Assembly: GCF_001640805.2 (NCBI RefSeq) | Contig: NC_066843.1 | Location: 4,865,850 to 4,929,849 of the forward strand | Length of the DNA: 64,000 bases | DNA from: Lates calcarifer | Taxonomy: Eukaryota > Chordata > Actinopteri > Centropomidae | Reading direction: 5' to 3' | Part shown: one piece after another, positions 1-15,000 of the stretch | How positions within the stretch are numbered: the stretch's first letter is position 1 | How the letters are laid out: every line of letters starts with the position of its first letter | Program-made: the position numbers and the translations under genes | Notes under the pieces: model-generated | What the model saw: the letters and a program-made list of their open reading frames with translations, nothing else | The model's database searches: none | What the model was told of the DNA's origin: nothing

Positions 1-244
1 TTTGACTTTGGCACACAAAGGTGCTTCTGAGTCTGATTATGTTGTGTGGAAAACTGTAGTGATTGGTGAAATTGTCAAGAATTTTCTCTGGACTAACCAC
101 TTTAACCAAATTTATTGTCTATTAACTCTTGGCTATTCTTGCCTGGTGAACCCCTGGACGAGCTGCCTCCTATCAGTGATGATTCAAATGGAGCTGCTCC
201 AAACTTGTATACTGTAAAGTACTGTTTGATTTTTTTTGACTTAC
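1..244 (-). other. vat1: start of vat1 intron 4 (left edge)
   Basis: The donor GTAAGT is at 239-244 on the minus strand. The remaining bases show no exon matching the next VAT1 segment (MANLLTGPKR-like), so they are read as intron. Confidence 0.8.
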
Positions 245-334
245 CATAGGTGATCAGTTTGCCCATAGGCTTCAGCAGGTTATAGGCCTTATGGGTGTCG
301 GATCCTCCGAGAGGGTCCAGTATTATGTCCAGCC
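245..334 (-). CDS. vat1: vat1 exon 4
   Basis: 90 nt with no ATG of its own, so it is recognised only by homology. The acceptor is CTCCAG|GG at 335-336 and the donor TATG|GTAAGT at 243-244. It encodes (G)LDIILDPLGGSDTHK, then AYNLLKPMGKLITYG, closely matching the mammalian VAT1 segment VDIVMDPLGGSDTAKGYNLL. Phase 1 on both sides. The next exon is not present in bases 1-244, so the gene continues beyond the left edge. Confidence 0.93.
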
Positions 335-3300
335 CTGGAGCAGGAGAGATAAGAAGGAGACAGTTATCACTGGTGTGAATTCAGAGAGAGCAGCCTGCCA
401 AGTCTCCTCAGCAGCCCCCTCCGCATGCCAGAGTTCACTAGGAGTAGTGAGTGTAGCCAAGTTGTGCCATGTTTACATGAAGAGGAACCCATACGTGTGC
501 CAAGAGAGGAGAGGAGGAGTGCGGGGTGAGATCATACTTGTTTTATGTTTTTCATTCTCACCACTGATAAGACAAGAGGGATAAAATGTTTTTCCATCAT
601 TGTTCATTTCATTCCTGGGTGGACAGAATAACAAACCAACCTCAGATGCAGCAGATGGAAAAGCATGGCAACCTAACTATGAGGGTTTCTCTGTGGCTTA
701 TTAATAATGTCTGGCCATGTAGGCTCAACCTTAATGACGTTCCTTTGTGCCAGAGGGGACTCCTCAAATTGGGCTACCCCTCCTCGCTCCGTTAAATCCT
801 GGTTCTATTGATTGTGGGAGGCTCACAGCAGGACTCTGTCTTGACCACAGCGCAGATGAATTGACAGAGAGCCAAAGACGGAGGGAAAGGTAGCGAGCAG
901 GGCTGCACATTGATCCAGGCTTCTAATTAGATACATACTGTCTAAAGTGTCAGTTCTTGCTCTCCTCCTATCTGTCTCTCTGTCTGTCTCTCTCCATGCT
1001 ACAAAGAACAGAGACGGGTTGGAGAGGGGGGACTACGAAATGAGCCTCTAGCATAATAAGAGTCTCCATCCTGCTAGGAACGCAGCAGTAGGCAAAAGAA
1101 GAAACAGGAACTGGACGTTGTTTCATTTTGCTGAAAAGCAGCATTTTTTCGTGCCCTCTCAGTGAGTCCAGGGCCACATCTACATAAAACTCTGCAGATG
1201 CAATATTGATGGCAATGAGAATCCAGACAGTCACTGCTTAGTGCGATGAGTTAGCTCGGTGGGGAAAATGACTCCCTGCATGCTGTCAGTCTAGTGTACA
1301 TGGCAGCCAGCTCTGCTGAGAATTGTGTCATGAAAGTGTATGAAAATGTATCATCTCACTGTCTGCAGTTTGTTCAACACTGTTCAACAAATGCTGCAGT
1401 CACACAGTATTGCTTTGTGCCAGTGGGAATATATCGATCTGCACTATTTGTCTCATGAAACAATCTCAGTGCATATTACTGTAAATCTTGAGGTAGGTAT
1501 AGGTAGTTAACACTGGGCCATTTATTTAACATTATCTACAATTGCACATCCCTCCACACACAAACTTTCAAATTTAGAGTGCAGATGGTGAAGCGTCTCA
1601 CCCTTCGGACTGATCTTGCGGACTTCCTCCACATAGTCCTTGGTGCGATAGTCGATGGGATGCGTGACTCCGCCCTCGCTGATGGTCTCATGCTTGCTGG
1701 CTGATGCAGTCCCAAACACAGTCACATCCTTCACTGTCTTGCAGAGCTGGGTGGCAGCGATACCTACACCACCTGAAGGAAGAAGGATAGGGTTAATACA
1801 TAAAGATATGTGATGGATTCTCCTACAAAGACTCCTGACAAGGAGCCAAGATTAACTGAGTACGGTTGTTGAAGGCAACACCAAAAATTCTCATTCCACT
1901 CGTATTTTCTCTGGCAGGTAAATGTGATTTACATTATTTATTGTCACAAACAAGACAGTCAATAACAGTGTGGATGTGTTTTGCTCAGGGGTATGTAAAG
2001 AGCGCATTGAACACAATCACATTACCCCAGCTGGCCTGTGGAGAATAAACACCCACACACTGATGCACACATCCAACTCTGGAGAAAGTAGCCATTGTAG
2101 CTCAGATGACACATCTAATTTTTTTGGTTTCCTTATTCAAAACAACCTGCCTGAAATTCCACAGGACAAAAAAAATGTAGCTGAGGTATCTGTTTTGTTA
2201 GGAAAGGAGAACTGGATGACATTCTATCGCAAATTACATAAACGCAGTTCCTTACAACCGTGCCAGCTGAACATAAAATATGCTACGTTGTCCAAGATAA
2301 CTTTTTAAAGACAAAGTACAGTGAGACTGTGTGCTTCGGTGGATATTTAGGATATCTGTGTTTGTGTTCGCTGTATTTGAAAGTGTGTACATAGTTGTGG
2401 CAAATGCCTCAGCCAGTGTTTGCTAAGGCAGCCAGAGCAAGGATTAATAGGTTACTGATAAGCAGTGGCTCGCTTGAAATGGAGGCTGATTTGAGGACTT
2501 GAACTGAAAGGCATCCATAAAGGTCATTTATGCCTGACCAAGTAAAGACCATATCTTATCTGATTCCAGAGAATAAAGTAGCGCAAAGCAACACGTGCAT
2601 TAACGAAAACCAAAACCAAAAAAAAAAAATATATATATCAATTTTTAATGATGCAGCTGGGCTGCTGGACAGGTTTGGATTAGACAAAACTCAAACATTT
2701 AGCAAGCACATCCCGTAAGATAATCAGAAAGACAGGAAGACAGACACATACATGCAAAAGAAGGCCTCTGCACATTTGATTAGACTCATGAAAAATAACC
2801 AAAGAGGAAGATATTTGCTGCATTTCTGATTTTATCATGTGAAGTCAGTCAAAAAACTCTTGAGTACAGACAGAAATGACATTTTACAACAGATTGAAAA
2901 CTGTATATAGTCTGTTTTGAGTAACTGAGCTAGTAATTGTACAATTATTTGATTAAGTTAATTACTTTTATAATGTTTGATCATTTTCAGATGCTAAATA
3001 TTTTGATGTCAGTAGTAGCATGTCTTTCTATCTATTGTACGGGCAGAACATTAGACAGTGATGCACCTCTGGTCCCTTCATCTGATGCATAAAAATTATT
3101 CAGAGCCAGTGAACCAGTCCAGATAGCACAATTTCCTCAGTGACATCCTGGCAGTTGCTCACTAAGGCTGCATTATCACATAAAACCAGGGGCCAAAAAA
3201 AAAAAAAAGAAAAGAAAGAACTGAGATCTAATGATAAGATTAAGGCCAATTCAAATGATCTTCTTTATTAATCTCTGAGTGGGTTTATTACAGAACCGTT

Positions 3301-5940
3301 TATTTCCATTATTAAAAGAAAACAACCTCTGAGATAAAAAACTATGTAAGAATTTATTTGAATAGACCCCTTCACTATCCTCTATTTCAGTGCAAACGCC
3401 AACAATCACTTCTGATTTGTGGTTTCCATCTGAGAGCTTGAATCCGTGTGAGACAAACAGACTGCATTACTATAATCACGCACGCTGACACTGAGAGCTG
3501 ATGAAAACACAAAATCAAGGCTGTTGCTGTTGGATGTGAGTGTTGTTGCGGCTGCGTTATAACAGCACCATCTCTCCTTGTCCTCAGTGAGAAAACCAGG
3601 TTTGTGTTGCCAGGGAAACCTCGGCCAAATTGCCGGCAATGACTGAGCAAAGGGAGCCATTTTGTTTCATTGACTGTTCTTCCCTTGAACCATATAAGAG
3701 TCATTTGATGGCAATCACAAGTTTGTCATTAGTTTATATTTGACAGACTGGGTCATTCCTTCCTCCTGGTAGCCACAACTCCATATTCAGAAATATTACA
3801 TAGGAAAATTAAAGAGCAGTTTATTTACAGTGTGATGGACCCATAATGTACTTGCATCCACATGCAAACACTACAAGCAAATATGAGTCTGTTTGCCTTT
3901 GACACATGGGGTTTTACATAAGTACATGAGTGAGTGTTTATGTGAGGTACAAAGGGAGATAGAATAAAGTGAGAAAATGTTGAATATGCAAATGGATCAG
4001 TCACATAGTAGCAACCCTCAGATACAAGTGTGAAGAGGTGTTCATCAAGATGATGCATCTATTAAGCGAAGTGCTCACATATTAATATTTAACTAAAGCT
4101 GCTGTCATAAACACAGTGATTCCCTCTTCTGTGTTTACTGGATGAGGTCAGTGAGCAACGGGAAAACAATCACCACAGAAATCAGCTCATTATTCTTATC
4201 ATGTTGCTTTCTTTTTTACCGGCAGAAACAAAGAATTACTTTCAAATCAAGCCTTAAATCATCAGTGAAATGGCAACAGAACAAAACAGATGCCATTTAT
4301 ATGATCAGAGGTTTTTTTTTTATTTCAGTATGTTTCCAAAAGAGATATTATGCCTAGGAGGAGAGGAGGAAGGTACCTGTTTCTGAATCCACTGAGCACA
4401 AACTCCTGATCTCCCATCACAAGACTGCTAAGCTGTGCCAAGAACCCCTTACCGCACCCCACCTCACTTTCACGAATACACACCGGCAGACACACACACA
4501 CACTCACTCACACAAACATCCATCCATACATACACAGATCACAAAAGACACAGGAGTGGGGCTGCATGTGTCTGCTAATCTTCACAAATATGTACAAAGA
4601 TTAAAATATTAACCTTTTATTAACACAATGCTTTGGTTCCTGTTGTTTCCCTGGTTTCCTGATTTATAGTCTCTCCCTCTGTATCTGCTTCTTCAGACTA
4701 GACTCATCTCTTTTGGAAGGGGCAGAGTGTGATTTAAGACCATCCACAAACACTTACCCACTGCTCCGGGGAGGAGAAAGCAGCTTAAGCAAATTCTTGC
4801 TGCTAATTGCATTTGTACTCGTCAAGATTCAATTGAATTGTTTACACTTGTAAGTTAGGAAACGTCAGAAAAGCGTCCACCTATCTATTTAGATTTTCTC
4901 CCTGTCACTCTGTCTCAGGAGAAACAGGATACACAGCGGGGTTTTGTCTTTCCCTGACTCCTTACATACTCACATTTTGGCACAAATTGCACTTGGCTTC
5001 CATAACATGACTGTTAGCAGCGAAGAGGAATTTTCCCCAAAACACAGTGGAATCCAGACCGACACTGAGGCCACTGTTATCACTCCACACCCAGAGTTCA
5101 ACAACAGGGGCGGGTGGGGACATCAGAAATGTTTTTCAGATTCATAAAAAAAAAATAATGGGATGGATGGGGGGGGTCGCCATGTGGCTTCTGTCAACAC
5201 CAGCAGATGACTGGTCCCGTCTCTGAGCTCTGTGTCGTTTTCTTGCGTCGATTTCTTTTGCATTTATTTCCACATTTCCTGAAGGACTCTCGTCTTTCTT
5301 AACCTATCATTAGATTGTGGTGGTAGCGGCTGACAAAGTATGAAATACAAACGTGGACTCAAGCATCTCTTTTTACCCAAACTCGCTGTGGCGGTGTTAC
5401 AACGTCAACAAACTGAACCAAATAAATGAACCTCTTATTGCTGCTCTCTGCAGCTCTATAACAGAGTTCAGATATTAGTCCTGTAACGGTGATAGGAGCT
5501 GCGGTTTGGTGTTTGTGAACGTGTACTCTTGAGGTATTACTCTGCATTATGTAACCTTAGTGTTTTTCTGGGATGACTGTGTAATTGTGTGTGTGTGTGT
5601 GTGTGTGTGCTCACACTGTGGGCTTCGAGAGCAGAGTAATGTGCTCTCTTTCTGATGGCAAATTTCTCTCCGTGCAGCATAGAGGAAGCCCATTTTTAGT
5701 TACTGAGAGAATGAATTTTAAAAAAACATCCTTTGCTTGTGCGTGAAGGCAGTCCCTGTGATTTCCTGAGTAAGGATTCTCACACTCCTAACAAACATAA
5801 ACACAGCACACAGAAAAACACATAGTATGCATCTGCAAGTATAGACACAAAATACATTTCTATCATGAAACCACTCTCTTTCCTCACATGAACTTGTCTG
5901 CAGAATGAAACACGAGCTGGTGCACACTCATCCTGTATTG

Positions 5941-6022
<82 letters not shown>

Positions 6023-9000
6023 GCACGCAAACAGGTGTCCTGACACAGGTTTCACATACACCTGTGACTGTATGTGGCGGTTAGAGTGGGGGGTGGATGG
6101 GGTCATTTGTCACTGTGGTGATGACAGCGCGAGCGAGCAATGTGATTGGCGGGTTAGGTTGGAGGTTGCCCTGGTTTCCCTCTCCTATCAGTGCAGCTGA
6201 TCTGCCGCCGGCGATGCCAGGCCCGGGGAACACAGAGACGGTTCAACCACACAGCCCAGACTCCCGCTCAGTGGTCAGACTGCATTAGCATTCTCTAAAC
6301 TAGGGTAAGACCTCCCAAGCAGACAGACTGGGGGGAGAGGAGAGGAGAGAGGAGAGGAGACCATTTTCAAGGCACATCAGACTTTTATCATGGCTCCCAG
6401 GAACAATGGATCTATAAAAGTGAGAGATGTAACTACACTAGAGCTCATGCTAAAATAGCAAGGGGCTTTGTCAGCTGGTGAATAATGAATGAGAACAATA
6501 ATCTAAGAGGGAGTCCTGGGAGAGGTAAAGATACATAGAAATCTTTTTTTTCCCCAATATAGCTTGCATGTTTTTTGCTTCTTCTTGCTTCTCATTTTTC
6601 AATCCCATGTGCAATCAGCTGTGCACTGAGGGCTCATAATGCCTGAGGCCCTGCCTACAGGTCTGACAGCAGCCATAAAGATCTACACCAGGACGCGGCT
6701 CTCATTCACCAAACCCAAGAGATCCAGCCACCTGTTCCACTTCCTTCAAGCATTTAACACACGCTTTTCTGAGATTGGGGCATGGATATGTTTAAAGTCT
6801 AGAAATTCGCCTTGACTGTTAATAAAAGGACAGAGTCAGAGGAGTAATTTCAGGCATCCTGGGTTCAAGATGTTCATGTTCTGCATAGACAATGCCAGAT
6901 GACAAAAAGAGGTTAGGTACAAAAGATAAGCAGCTGCGTGAGGAAATATCTGGTTCTTTGATAAAAAACACAAAAGGTCTGTGTGAAAACCTAAAGAGAA
7001 GAATCAAGCCACTAATCATTTCAGCAAGAAACATCCAGTCACAAAGCTTAACATTTCTGTTATATGTGCCAGTAACTGTAGTCAGCTATGGTTCAGTGTT
7101 TTCTTCCCATTTTCAATGACAATATCCTGACAAATGTCCTGAATTTGCTCAGATACTCTCAGATACTAGGTAGGAATAATTAAAACTGATGGCCATAACA
7201 TAAACCTATAACACAATTAAATAGTCCCTTGTTTTGATGTACTGAGGAGATCACAGAAGAAAACCTGTATTTAGAGCTTATAGAGCTGTCCATAGACCAC
7301 CACTAACAAGGACTTAAGGCCTCCACTGTGGCTGCTGTCATCCATCACTCTCGAGGTTGTATTTCACCCTCACACTGAGGCTAGAGGCCTCTCCCATCAA
7401 TTATTTCCAGATAATCCTCAGTGTAACCTGGTGTATCAGTCCCATACGCAGACACTCCAACAAGAAACAGCTGCAAAAGTATGGAAGCCGCCATAATTGG
7501 CTGGTGGGGGAAATGAAAGGTTTAATAACAGCCAGCTTAAATGGCACTGAGAACGTGTGGAATCTATCGCACAAACCTCAAGCACACTGCTGTGGAGCTT
7601 TATGAGAGGAGGCCATAGATAACATGTTATTTAGTAGACCAGAGCACCTTACAGCACTATTAGTGAGTGTGTTTCCCTACAGTACGAGAAGCTCCAGTTG
7701 GAATTACACCACAATCTCTGGCATCGTTGATGCAAAAATGTCATAAAGTCTTGACATGTAGGGGGAGGAGACTGAGGCCATGAAGCAAAATCATCAGATA
7801 AATTGATGACACCGGCTCCAGAAGCACCACCTAATTCATATTATGCATTCCACATCTGCAACACAATGCCTGACACTTGACGTTGGCCTGCAGTCGCTTG
7901 AGATCTCATAAATAAAACAGAGGTGGACGTCATCATTGGAAGCTGCCGAGCCCCATATGTATGCAGGAATGTGTAGTGTGGGTGTGGTGGCGGGGTGGCT
8001 GGACAGGGTTCATAAACATTAGGACCAGTTCAGGGAGAGGTCAGAGGAAAAGCTGTTGGCCGGGCACAGTGGACGACCCACGAGACACATCCAAATGTCA
8101 CTGAACTTTCCCCCCGCCCATGCCCTCCGGGGAAAACAAAAGGGGAAACGTGCGCACGTTCCCCGATGACGAGGGCTCGAGCACGGATACGGCGAGGTCG
8201 TGCAGAGGGAGCGGAGGTTACGGAGGGCTGGTGGGGAGAGGGGTGGGAGGAGGATGAAGAATGTAGGATGCAGATGTGCGGTAGAGAAGAGAGGCACGAT
8301 GGGAGGAAGTACAACAAGCTATTGTTTGGAGAGAGAGGACAGGAGCGGACCCACGAGAGAGGCAGCTGAGGGCTATTCACCAGAGTTTACTTACACACTC
8401 ACACACACACACACACACACATAAAAGCATGACTGACTGATAGAGTCTGAGCACCAGTCAGACATTCTGCACTAGTCATCTGATCCTGATGGGTAAAGGT
8501 CACCACACTTTCAAGGGAATGATCCCGAGTCTTGATATCTTCTCATCTAACTCTCAGCACAAATATTTCAATATTCCCTTAATATTTTGCTTTATTTACT
8601 TATTAATATGTATTATTAATATTAATTCTGTTTCTGAATGTTGTAATCCTCTATATACTGTGAGCATACAGTACCTTTTTTGTCGTCTATCCTGGAAGAT
8701 GGTCTGTTTCCAGGCTTCTTCATTTTTTTCTAATTAAAGGATTTTTGTGGATATTCTTCTTTAAGGGTCTAGTATAGAGGCTGTTGTTCAGATTACAAAG
8801 CCCCCTAAGACACATATGAGTGATTCTGGGCTGTTTAAATAAAATTGACTTGAGCCTCTGTCTCTGTTTTATAATATGGAAAAATAAATTTCAACACAAT
8901 GACAGGGCCATATTTGGAAGTATACTGCACATCTTCACAGAAATTGTAATACCTGTTGAGGATTATGATATTATTAGGACATTACTACATTTTCTAATTA

Positions 9001-12000
9001 ATTAGAATGAATTATCTGTTTATCTGCAAGTTCCAGGGACTGTGGGGACAAGGTAATCTAAAAGTAATTGATAGGAGGCTGGTTATGTTCCTAAAGTAAT
9101 TAAAGCAGTGGATTATTATGAGAATAAACGGGTCAACCATGAGACAGGTCAACTGAGGATGATGATCCCCTCAAGCGTTTACAAGAAAGACGTACTGATA
9201 AAAAGATTTATAACAGCAGAAGAAAAGAAATAGCTCCTCAAACACGGCGTCTTCGACTGCTGTGATAAGAAGCTGCTGATCTTATACGAGCATACAATAA
9301 AAATCTTACTGGTTTTAATCATAGTTACACAGTCGCACCCTGTGATTGAGGGTCTGCGTCCTGTACCACTGCTACTTCTCAGCTGTGCAAACAGCCCCAG
9401 TTAATCTCATGTAAAAGTTCACTATTTTATCTTCTGCTCAACATAAACTGATCTATCAGGAATGCAGAGTTGCGCAGACACAGAATGACTGCTGTGTAGT
9501 TGGATGTACGACTTCACATGCCTGTCAGTCGCAAAGCCCTGTGAGACAGCCTGATGAGGTGAAGTAAAGCCATTTAACCACATACAAATACTGCATGTGG
9601 TTAAATGGGGTGTTCACTGAGCTGTGGGCAGGGTCGAGCAGTAACAGACTACTTGTGAATTACTGTTTCATAATTGAAATACAAAACATGCTCTGTGTTC
9701 TGATGTGTTACTTAGAATTGATTTTGACGCCAAGTACTTGTGAAAAAAGAGATCAATTCTTGGAAAACAGGGAATTTTAATTGAGGCAACAGTTGTGGTT
9801 TTCCACATTTTCATGTGATGCATTACAGTCAAATAAATGACTTCTGAATGGGTTAGTCCAAAAGTAACTGAAAGTAATCAGAATGCATTCCTGAACATGG
9901 AAAGTACTTTAGATTATTGGTTCAAAACAACAGGATCAGGATCAGGATCAGGATCCTTACGAGGGCCAGCGAGATAAATCTGAGGAGTCATGAGATGACT
10001 GACAGGACCAGGAAAGAGGAAACAAATTTCATATACTACACAAAACTGTTGATTTTGTTTGTGTTTTTTTAATGAAATACTGGAGAGCTTCTCTGGTTTC
10101 TAAAAGTTATCCATATAAAATTAAGCCAAAAATTGAACCACACCCTTAGGTTACATTTTTGTAAGTGTGCAACTGACAGTTGTTTTTATTATCGAAAAAG
10201 TGTTTGGTCTAATATGTCAGAAAATGCTCTTTACAAGCTCCCAGAGCCAGCTGAAGTCTTCAGATTGCTTGTTTTGTCTGATCTTTAGACCAAAAGCTGA
10301 AGATAATCAACTGATAATGATATAACATGGAGAAGATCAGCAAAACTTTAATGTTTACTAATTCTGAAAATAGTAAAAAAAAAAAAATTCTTGATAATAA
10401 ACCTTTTTGATTGATTATTATTAAACTGTTAATTAGTAAAAATGAATGTTCTGTTGATCAGCTGATTACTTTATAGCTTCTACATTGTTGGTTACAATAT
10501 TGCTAAAATAAAAAGGTCCAGTATTGGAATACATTCAGTCAGTGATATACAACCCTGCCTGCAATTTCCTTCCTAATAATAAAAAATATCAGACTTGAGA
10601 AGACAAACAGAAACAGGCACGTATAATCACAATCGTATTTTTTCTCTCTCTCTGGCCCTGTCACGGCAGATATCTCTGATCTCTCTAATCAGAGAACATC
10701 AGGAACAATTTTTGACAGACTCTGGGTTGGGATCCCCCCCCTCCACCTCCACCTACACACACACTCAGCATCCAGCACCATGTGAGCCGCGCATTCCCAC
10801 AACATAGGGAGAAGGTGTTAGGAGAGAGATGTGCACATCTCACTCACTGCTAACACCCATTTTATAAAAGGCATTACCATCATGTACACTGCTATTACAA
10901 AGCTTTAAGGTCTCCATAGAGCAGTGCTGTAGAGCATACAGTATGGTAATTATTTACACATGCAAAGAATGACTGAGCGCAGGCGACCAGACTGTTAAGC
11001 AAATGTTTTTGTCATAGCCTCAGTAATGTGCTTTTACAATCCTGATGTCCGGACAGCTGGTGAGCCAAGACTGGCAGCCTGCCCTGAGAAACCAGAGACG
11101 CCGCCTCGACCAAACCAGCAGGGAAAAAGCGTCTTACGCCACACTTCCACAGCATTCCTCCTATGGCAAACATACTCTGCACACAAAAAAATCTCAGGCA
11201 ATGTGTGTGTTCACAGAGATGAATGACATCAGCTGGATGATATCGTGTACGCAAAACATTTGGGATTCCTCTGTGACCACCGATCCCACAACTATGAGCC
11301 TGTTAGCTGTCATTCAGCTCTGGGGGAAACAGTTTAACGTTAATCTTACAAAATCATTCATTTTCAGTATTATAGTGCTAATGCCAAGGGATACTTCCAC
11401 CTGGGCTGGCAGTCTCCCACAGCTATCTGTCATTTTTTTGTCTCCCAAAGAGAAAACAGGCTCAGGTTTCATTATGTGCTTATATCCCCTCTACGCCCAC
11501 ACACTGTCCCAAATGTCGAGGGATCCCTCTCTGATTCCCTTTCCACAGGAAGAGTGGGAACCAGAGGAAAAGTGAGAGCTGTACGCCGGCAGATAGCGAG
11601 AGGAGAAACCAGGAGAGAACAATTTTTTTTGGCTAATGCATTCCCATTCTCTCCAGCTGGCCTGATTGTGTAAACACAGCAAAATCAAATGCTCTCAGGC
11701 TCTGTGCATCACACCCCAAAACAGGTGCTTTTACTCCCTCAATCCCCATCTTTTTTTCCCACCCACTCACTCTGAACTTTGACCTTACAGTCCAGGTGGC
11801 AGGTGCTCCAGTATTAGTACAGTGCTGGAGAGTGCACTCACTGAGCCATATCTCATACTAATGAACAGCGGGACCTTCTCCAGCAGCCATAATTCATATA
11901 GAAAAGAAAGGCATAAACAGGAGGCGCAGAGAGGGAAGAAGTCTGGTAAATATGTCAGGATGTTTCCTCAAGTAGATCTAGTGTGCGCCTTCTTACTACA

Positions 12001-15000
12001 GAGCAGTTAGCAGAGTTCACTGCAGAGTTGCTGGGCTGACACTGAGATGAAACTGATTAAATGTGGTTTTCAGTTGCAGGATTACAACATAAACTTATAT
12101 TGGAACTTTGAGTCACTGACAGTTATTCATAGCTACTACAGCAAACAGGAAAACAATGTTTGTTTTACTTTGGGAATTAAATATTAATCAATTTATATTG
12201 AATTCAACCAACATTAAAATTAATGACGTTTTGTGGAGAGTGATGCATCCATTCCCAACCTGAGACTGACGTAAAATAAAAGGGTTAATGTGTCCCCTGT
12301 GTGCATGCATGCTGTGTATCCCTGTCTGTGTTTGTATTTGTCTCAGCACACCTGCAGCAGCATGGATGAGGACGCTCTGGTTGGGCCGCAGGTTGCCGAA
12401 GTCAAACAGCATCATGTAGGCGGTGATGTAGTTGACGGGAAGGGCTGCCGCCTCCTCGAAGCTCATGCCCTCCGGGATGAGGAAGGTGTGGCTCGCTGGC
12501 ACCACAGCCACCTCCTGCCAGAGCCCGAAGCGGTTCAGCACCATCACCTTATCGCCGACCTGGAACAGGAAGCACAGGAACATACGGGCTGAAAAGAAGG
12601 TGAAGCAAAGGGCTCTCAATCTGCAGCTATTTCCACTTAGTTGAAACAATGTGTGAAGTCATTTGATAAAATATAAAAAAATAGAAGGTAAACGATCATG
12701 GCAGAGGCATTCCAGCGACGCCCATCATCTGCGAGGTGTCGATGAAGGGGTGCTTGAGTTTATCTGACAGGGCTACATCACAAATGGGTTGGGAACCTCT
12801 GCTCTGATACGCTGGAGAAGCAGTGAGATACTGGATCACTCTTCTTCTCTTCTAAACAGTTGACATTTGTATGAGCCACATAACACCGAAACCAGAGCCA
12901 AGGCTAAAACATTGCTTTCTATGATCATTTGTTTTTGGAAGAAAGAACCATGTCTTGTGGTCAGTGCTATATCCACTGTACTATGACAGCATGGGGGAAA
13001 ATTGGAGTTCATAACCACTTTTTAAAGCTATTTTATTAAACTAATACTGAGGCTATAATATTTGAATTAATAAATTCAGAGCATCCACTGACACTTCAGT
13101 ACCCCAGGAGGTTTCACCACTAGAGCCTGATGTAATTTGGAGCATCCTGCCATCTGCAGCCTCACGGTTTCTTTGGCGCAGTGGAAATGATGCGAGCAGC
13201 ATAGCAGGAATAGTAAGAATGTGGTTTATTGTTTTGCTCACAACAACAGCAGTCATGCAAACATGCAGCCACCACGTCCAACAAACCTCAAAGAGTTTGC
13301 TCTTAAACAGTGCAAGCAAACAAGGAAAGCGATAAACCACAGCAGAGTAAGAGTAGAAACCAAGGCTGCGTTTACTTTATAGAGAAAAATAGTGAAGCTA
13401 ATGTGCTGAACATCCACTGTTGTATTTTTTCTCAGCTGAAGTTTGACCACAGTGGAAATGTCAGAATCTCTCTTCATATGATAAAATATGTGATTAAGAT
13501 TTAGCCACTTTAATCCTTCAGAACCTCTACTCTGAGAGGGAGGAAGCCACAGGCGTCATGTAACATGCTGCGTGTCCTGTTCACCATCTTGTCATTTTCT
13601 GCTCCCAGACCATCCTTATCAAAGCCGGATCCTCCGACTCTGTCTCTTTCCAGAGAGACGAGCCCCGATGTAAACTTCCCCCGCAGTGCCCCTCACTAAC
13701 CAATCAGGAGCGCTCACTCGAGGGACACGGGAAACAGAGGCGACTGCAGCATTATAACTCTCTTCCTGTTTTCTTCCTCCCCCTTATCCACCTCTCTTGA
13801 CAGAGCTCTCCCTCCCGCCCTCGTTTCCATTCCCCCTCACTTTTTCTCTTCCCTTCTTTCTCTTTCACTTCCTGACTCCTTTTCCTCTCACAACTTTAGT
13901 AACGTCTTCCTTCCCCTTCTCCAGTCTCCCCCCTCCCCGTCTCATCCTGTCTCTGTTTCGGTCTTCGCCGCCTTCTTTGACGCTCCCGTTTATCCCCGTT
14001 TCTTCTTCATCCTCCGCTGTCTCACTCTGCCTTTACCGTCCTCTTTCTTCTCTCCCTTGCGAGGAGTGTCCCGTATCCCCTCTTCCTCATCAGCGAGACA
14101 GGACAATGGGGCCCATCTTCTCCCCTGGCTTCTCTCCACTCATCAGAGTCCCTGCCAGATTCTTCCCCATGGCTGAGCATAAGACAAGCTCTCTCCTCCT
14201 GGGAACAAACCCTCTCTACCCGGGCCTCTCTAATGGTCTGGAGGGAGCCATGCGCCTTGCTGTCTATCCACTCCAATTAGAGAGATCTCCCTCTCTTTCT
14301 CTTTCATACCCGCATCTTTCTGTCTGAGGCCAAGTTATTTGGTTTATTTTCAAACTATACTTTCACTTTTTCACTGTGGGCCACTTCCCTTTCCTTCCTT
14401 TTGTTATTGGCACACTCTCCCATCTCCCTTTTTCTTTTACTCATGGAGTCTTCAAACTCATCAGCCTTTGCTGGTTTAATTGGGGGTACAGTGTGGCACA
14501 AATCGATAGATGGGGGAGGCTTTTTACAGGAAACACACACAAACATGACTCACACATCGCATTCAAATGCATCTGCAGCTATTCTCCTGTGCCCACATAA
14601 AGCATGTGAGTTACTTTCAGTCGCACAGAAACTGGTTAGGAACATTCAAGGCCAAAGCGAAGGAGCCTTGTGACACTTCTGTTACAACATCTTCACAGTG
14701 TGACACACAAGTGCATGCACAGACGCTTCTTGCGTTTCCTCTGTCAGCCTTCACACCGCCTGCATCAAGTGCAGTTGCAGTGTTTGGGGTCATGAGTGCG
14801 GGGGCCGCTGAACAAAGACACTTCCAGTTAACTGTATATGAATGGAGTTAATCAGATGGTGATTCAATTTTGGGGTATGCGGGGCCTTCCAAGTCAGCTG
14901 CCTCGTGGCTTGGAGTTTCGATGATCTCAGCAAAAAATTATCGGGGAAAAAAAAGAATGAGGAAAATTCCTGATACAGTGTTCCTGAGTCAGGCTGAGGC

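Larger units (their letters stand above)
1773..12351 (-). other. vat1: vat1 intron 2 (10.6 kb)
   Basis: Bounded by GTGTGC (exon 2) and CTTCAG (exon 3). It holds a long CA microsatellite (5942-6028), a GT tract (5586-5609), a CA tract (8401-8420), a GA-rich stretch near 6330-6360, a perfect inverted repeat at 9570-9608, a 6-bp tandem repeat (9931-9954) and a decayed fish interspersed repeat (10170-10480). No nested gene was recognised. Confidence 0.85.

Noticed and set aside
11045..11575. 176-codon plus-strand frame in vat1 intron 2
   Set aside because: No recognisable domain, and another frame is open over part of it in both directions. Consistent with chance.
13797..14327. 176-codon Ser/Pro/Leu/Phe-rich frame
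   Set aside because: Created by the polypyrimidine tract, which seldom contains stop codons. Not protein-like.
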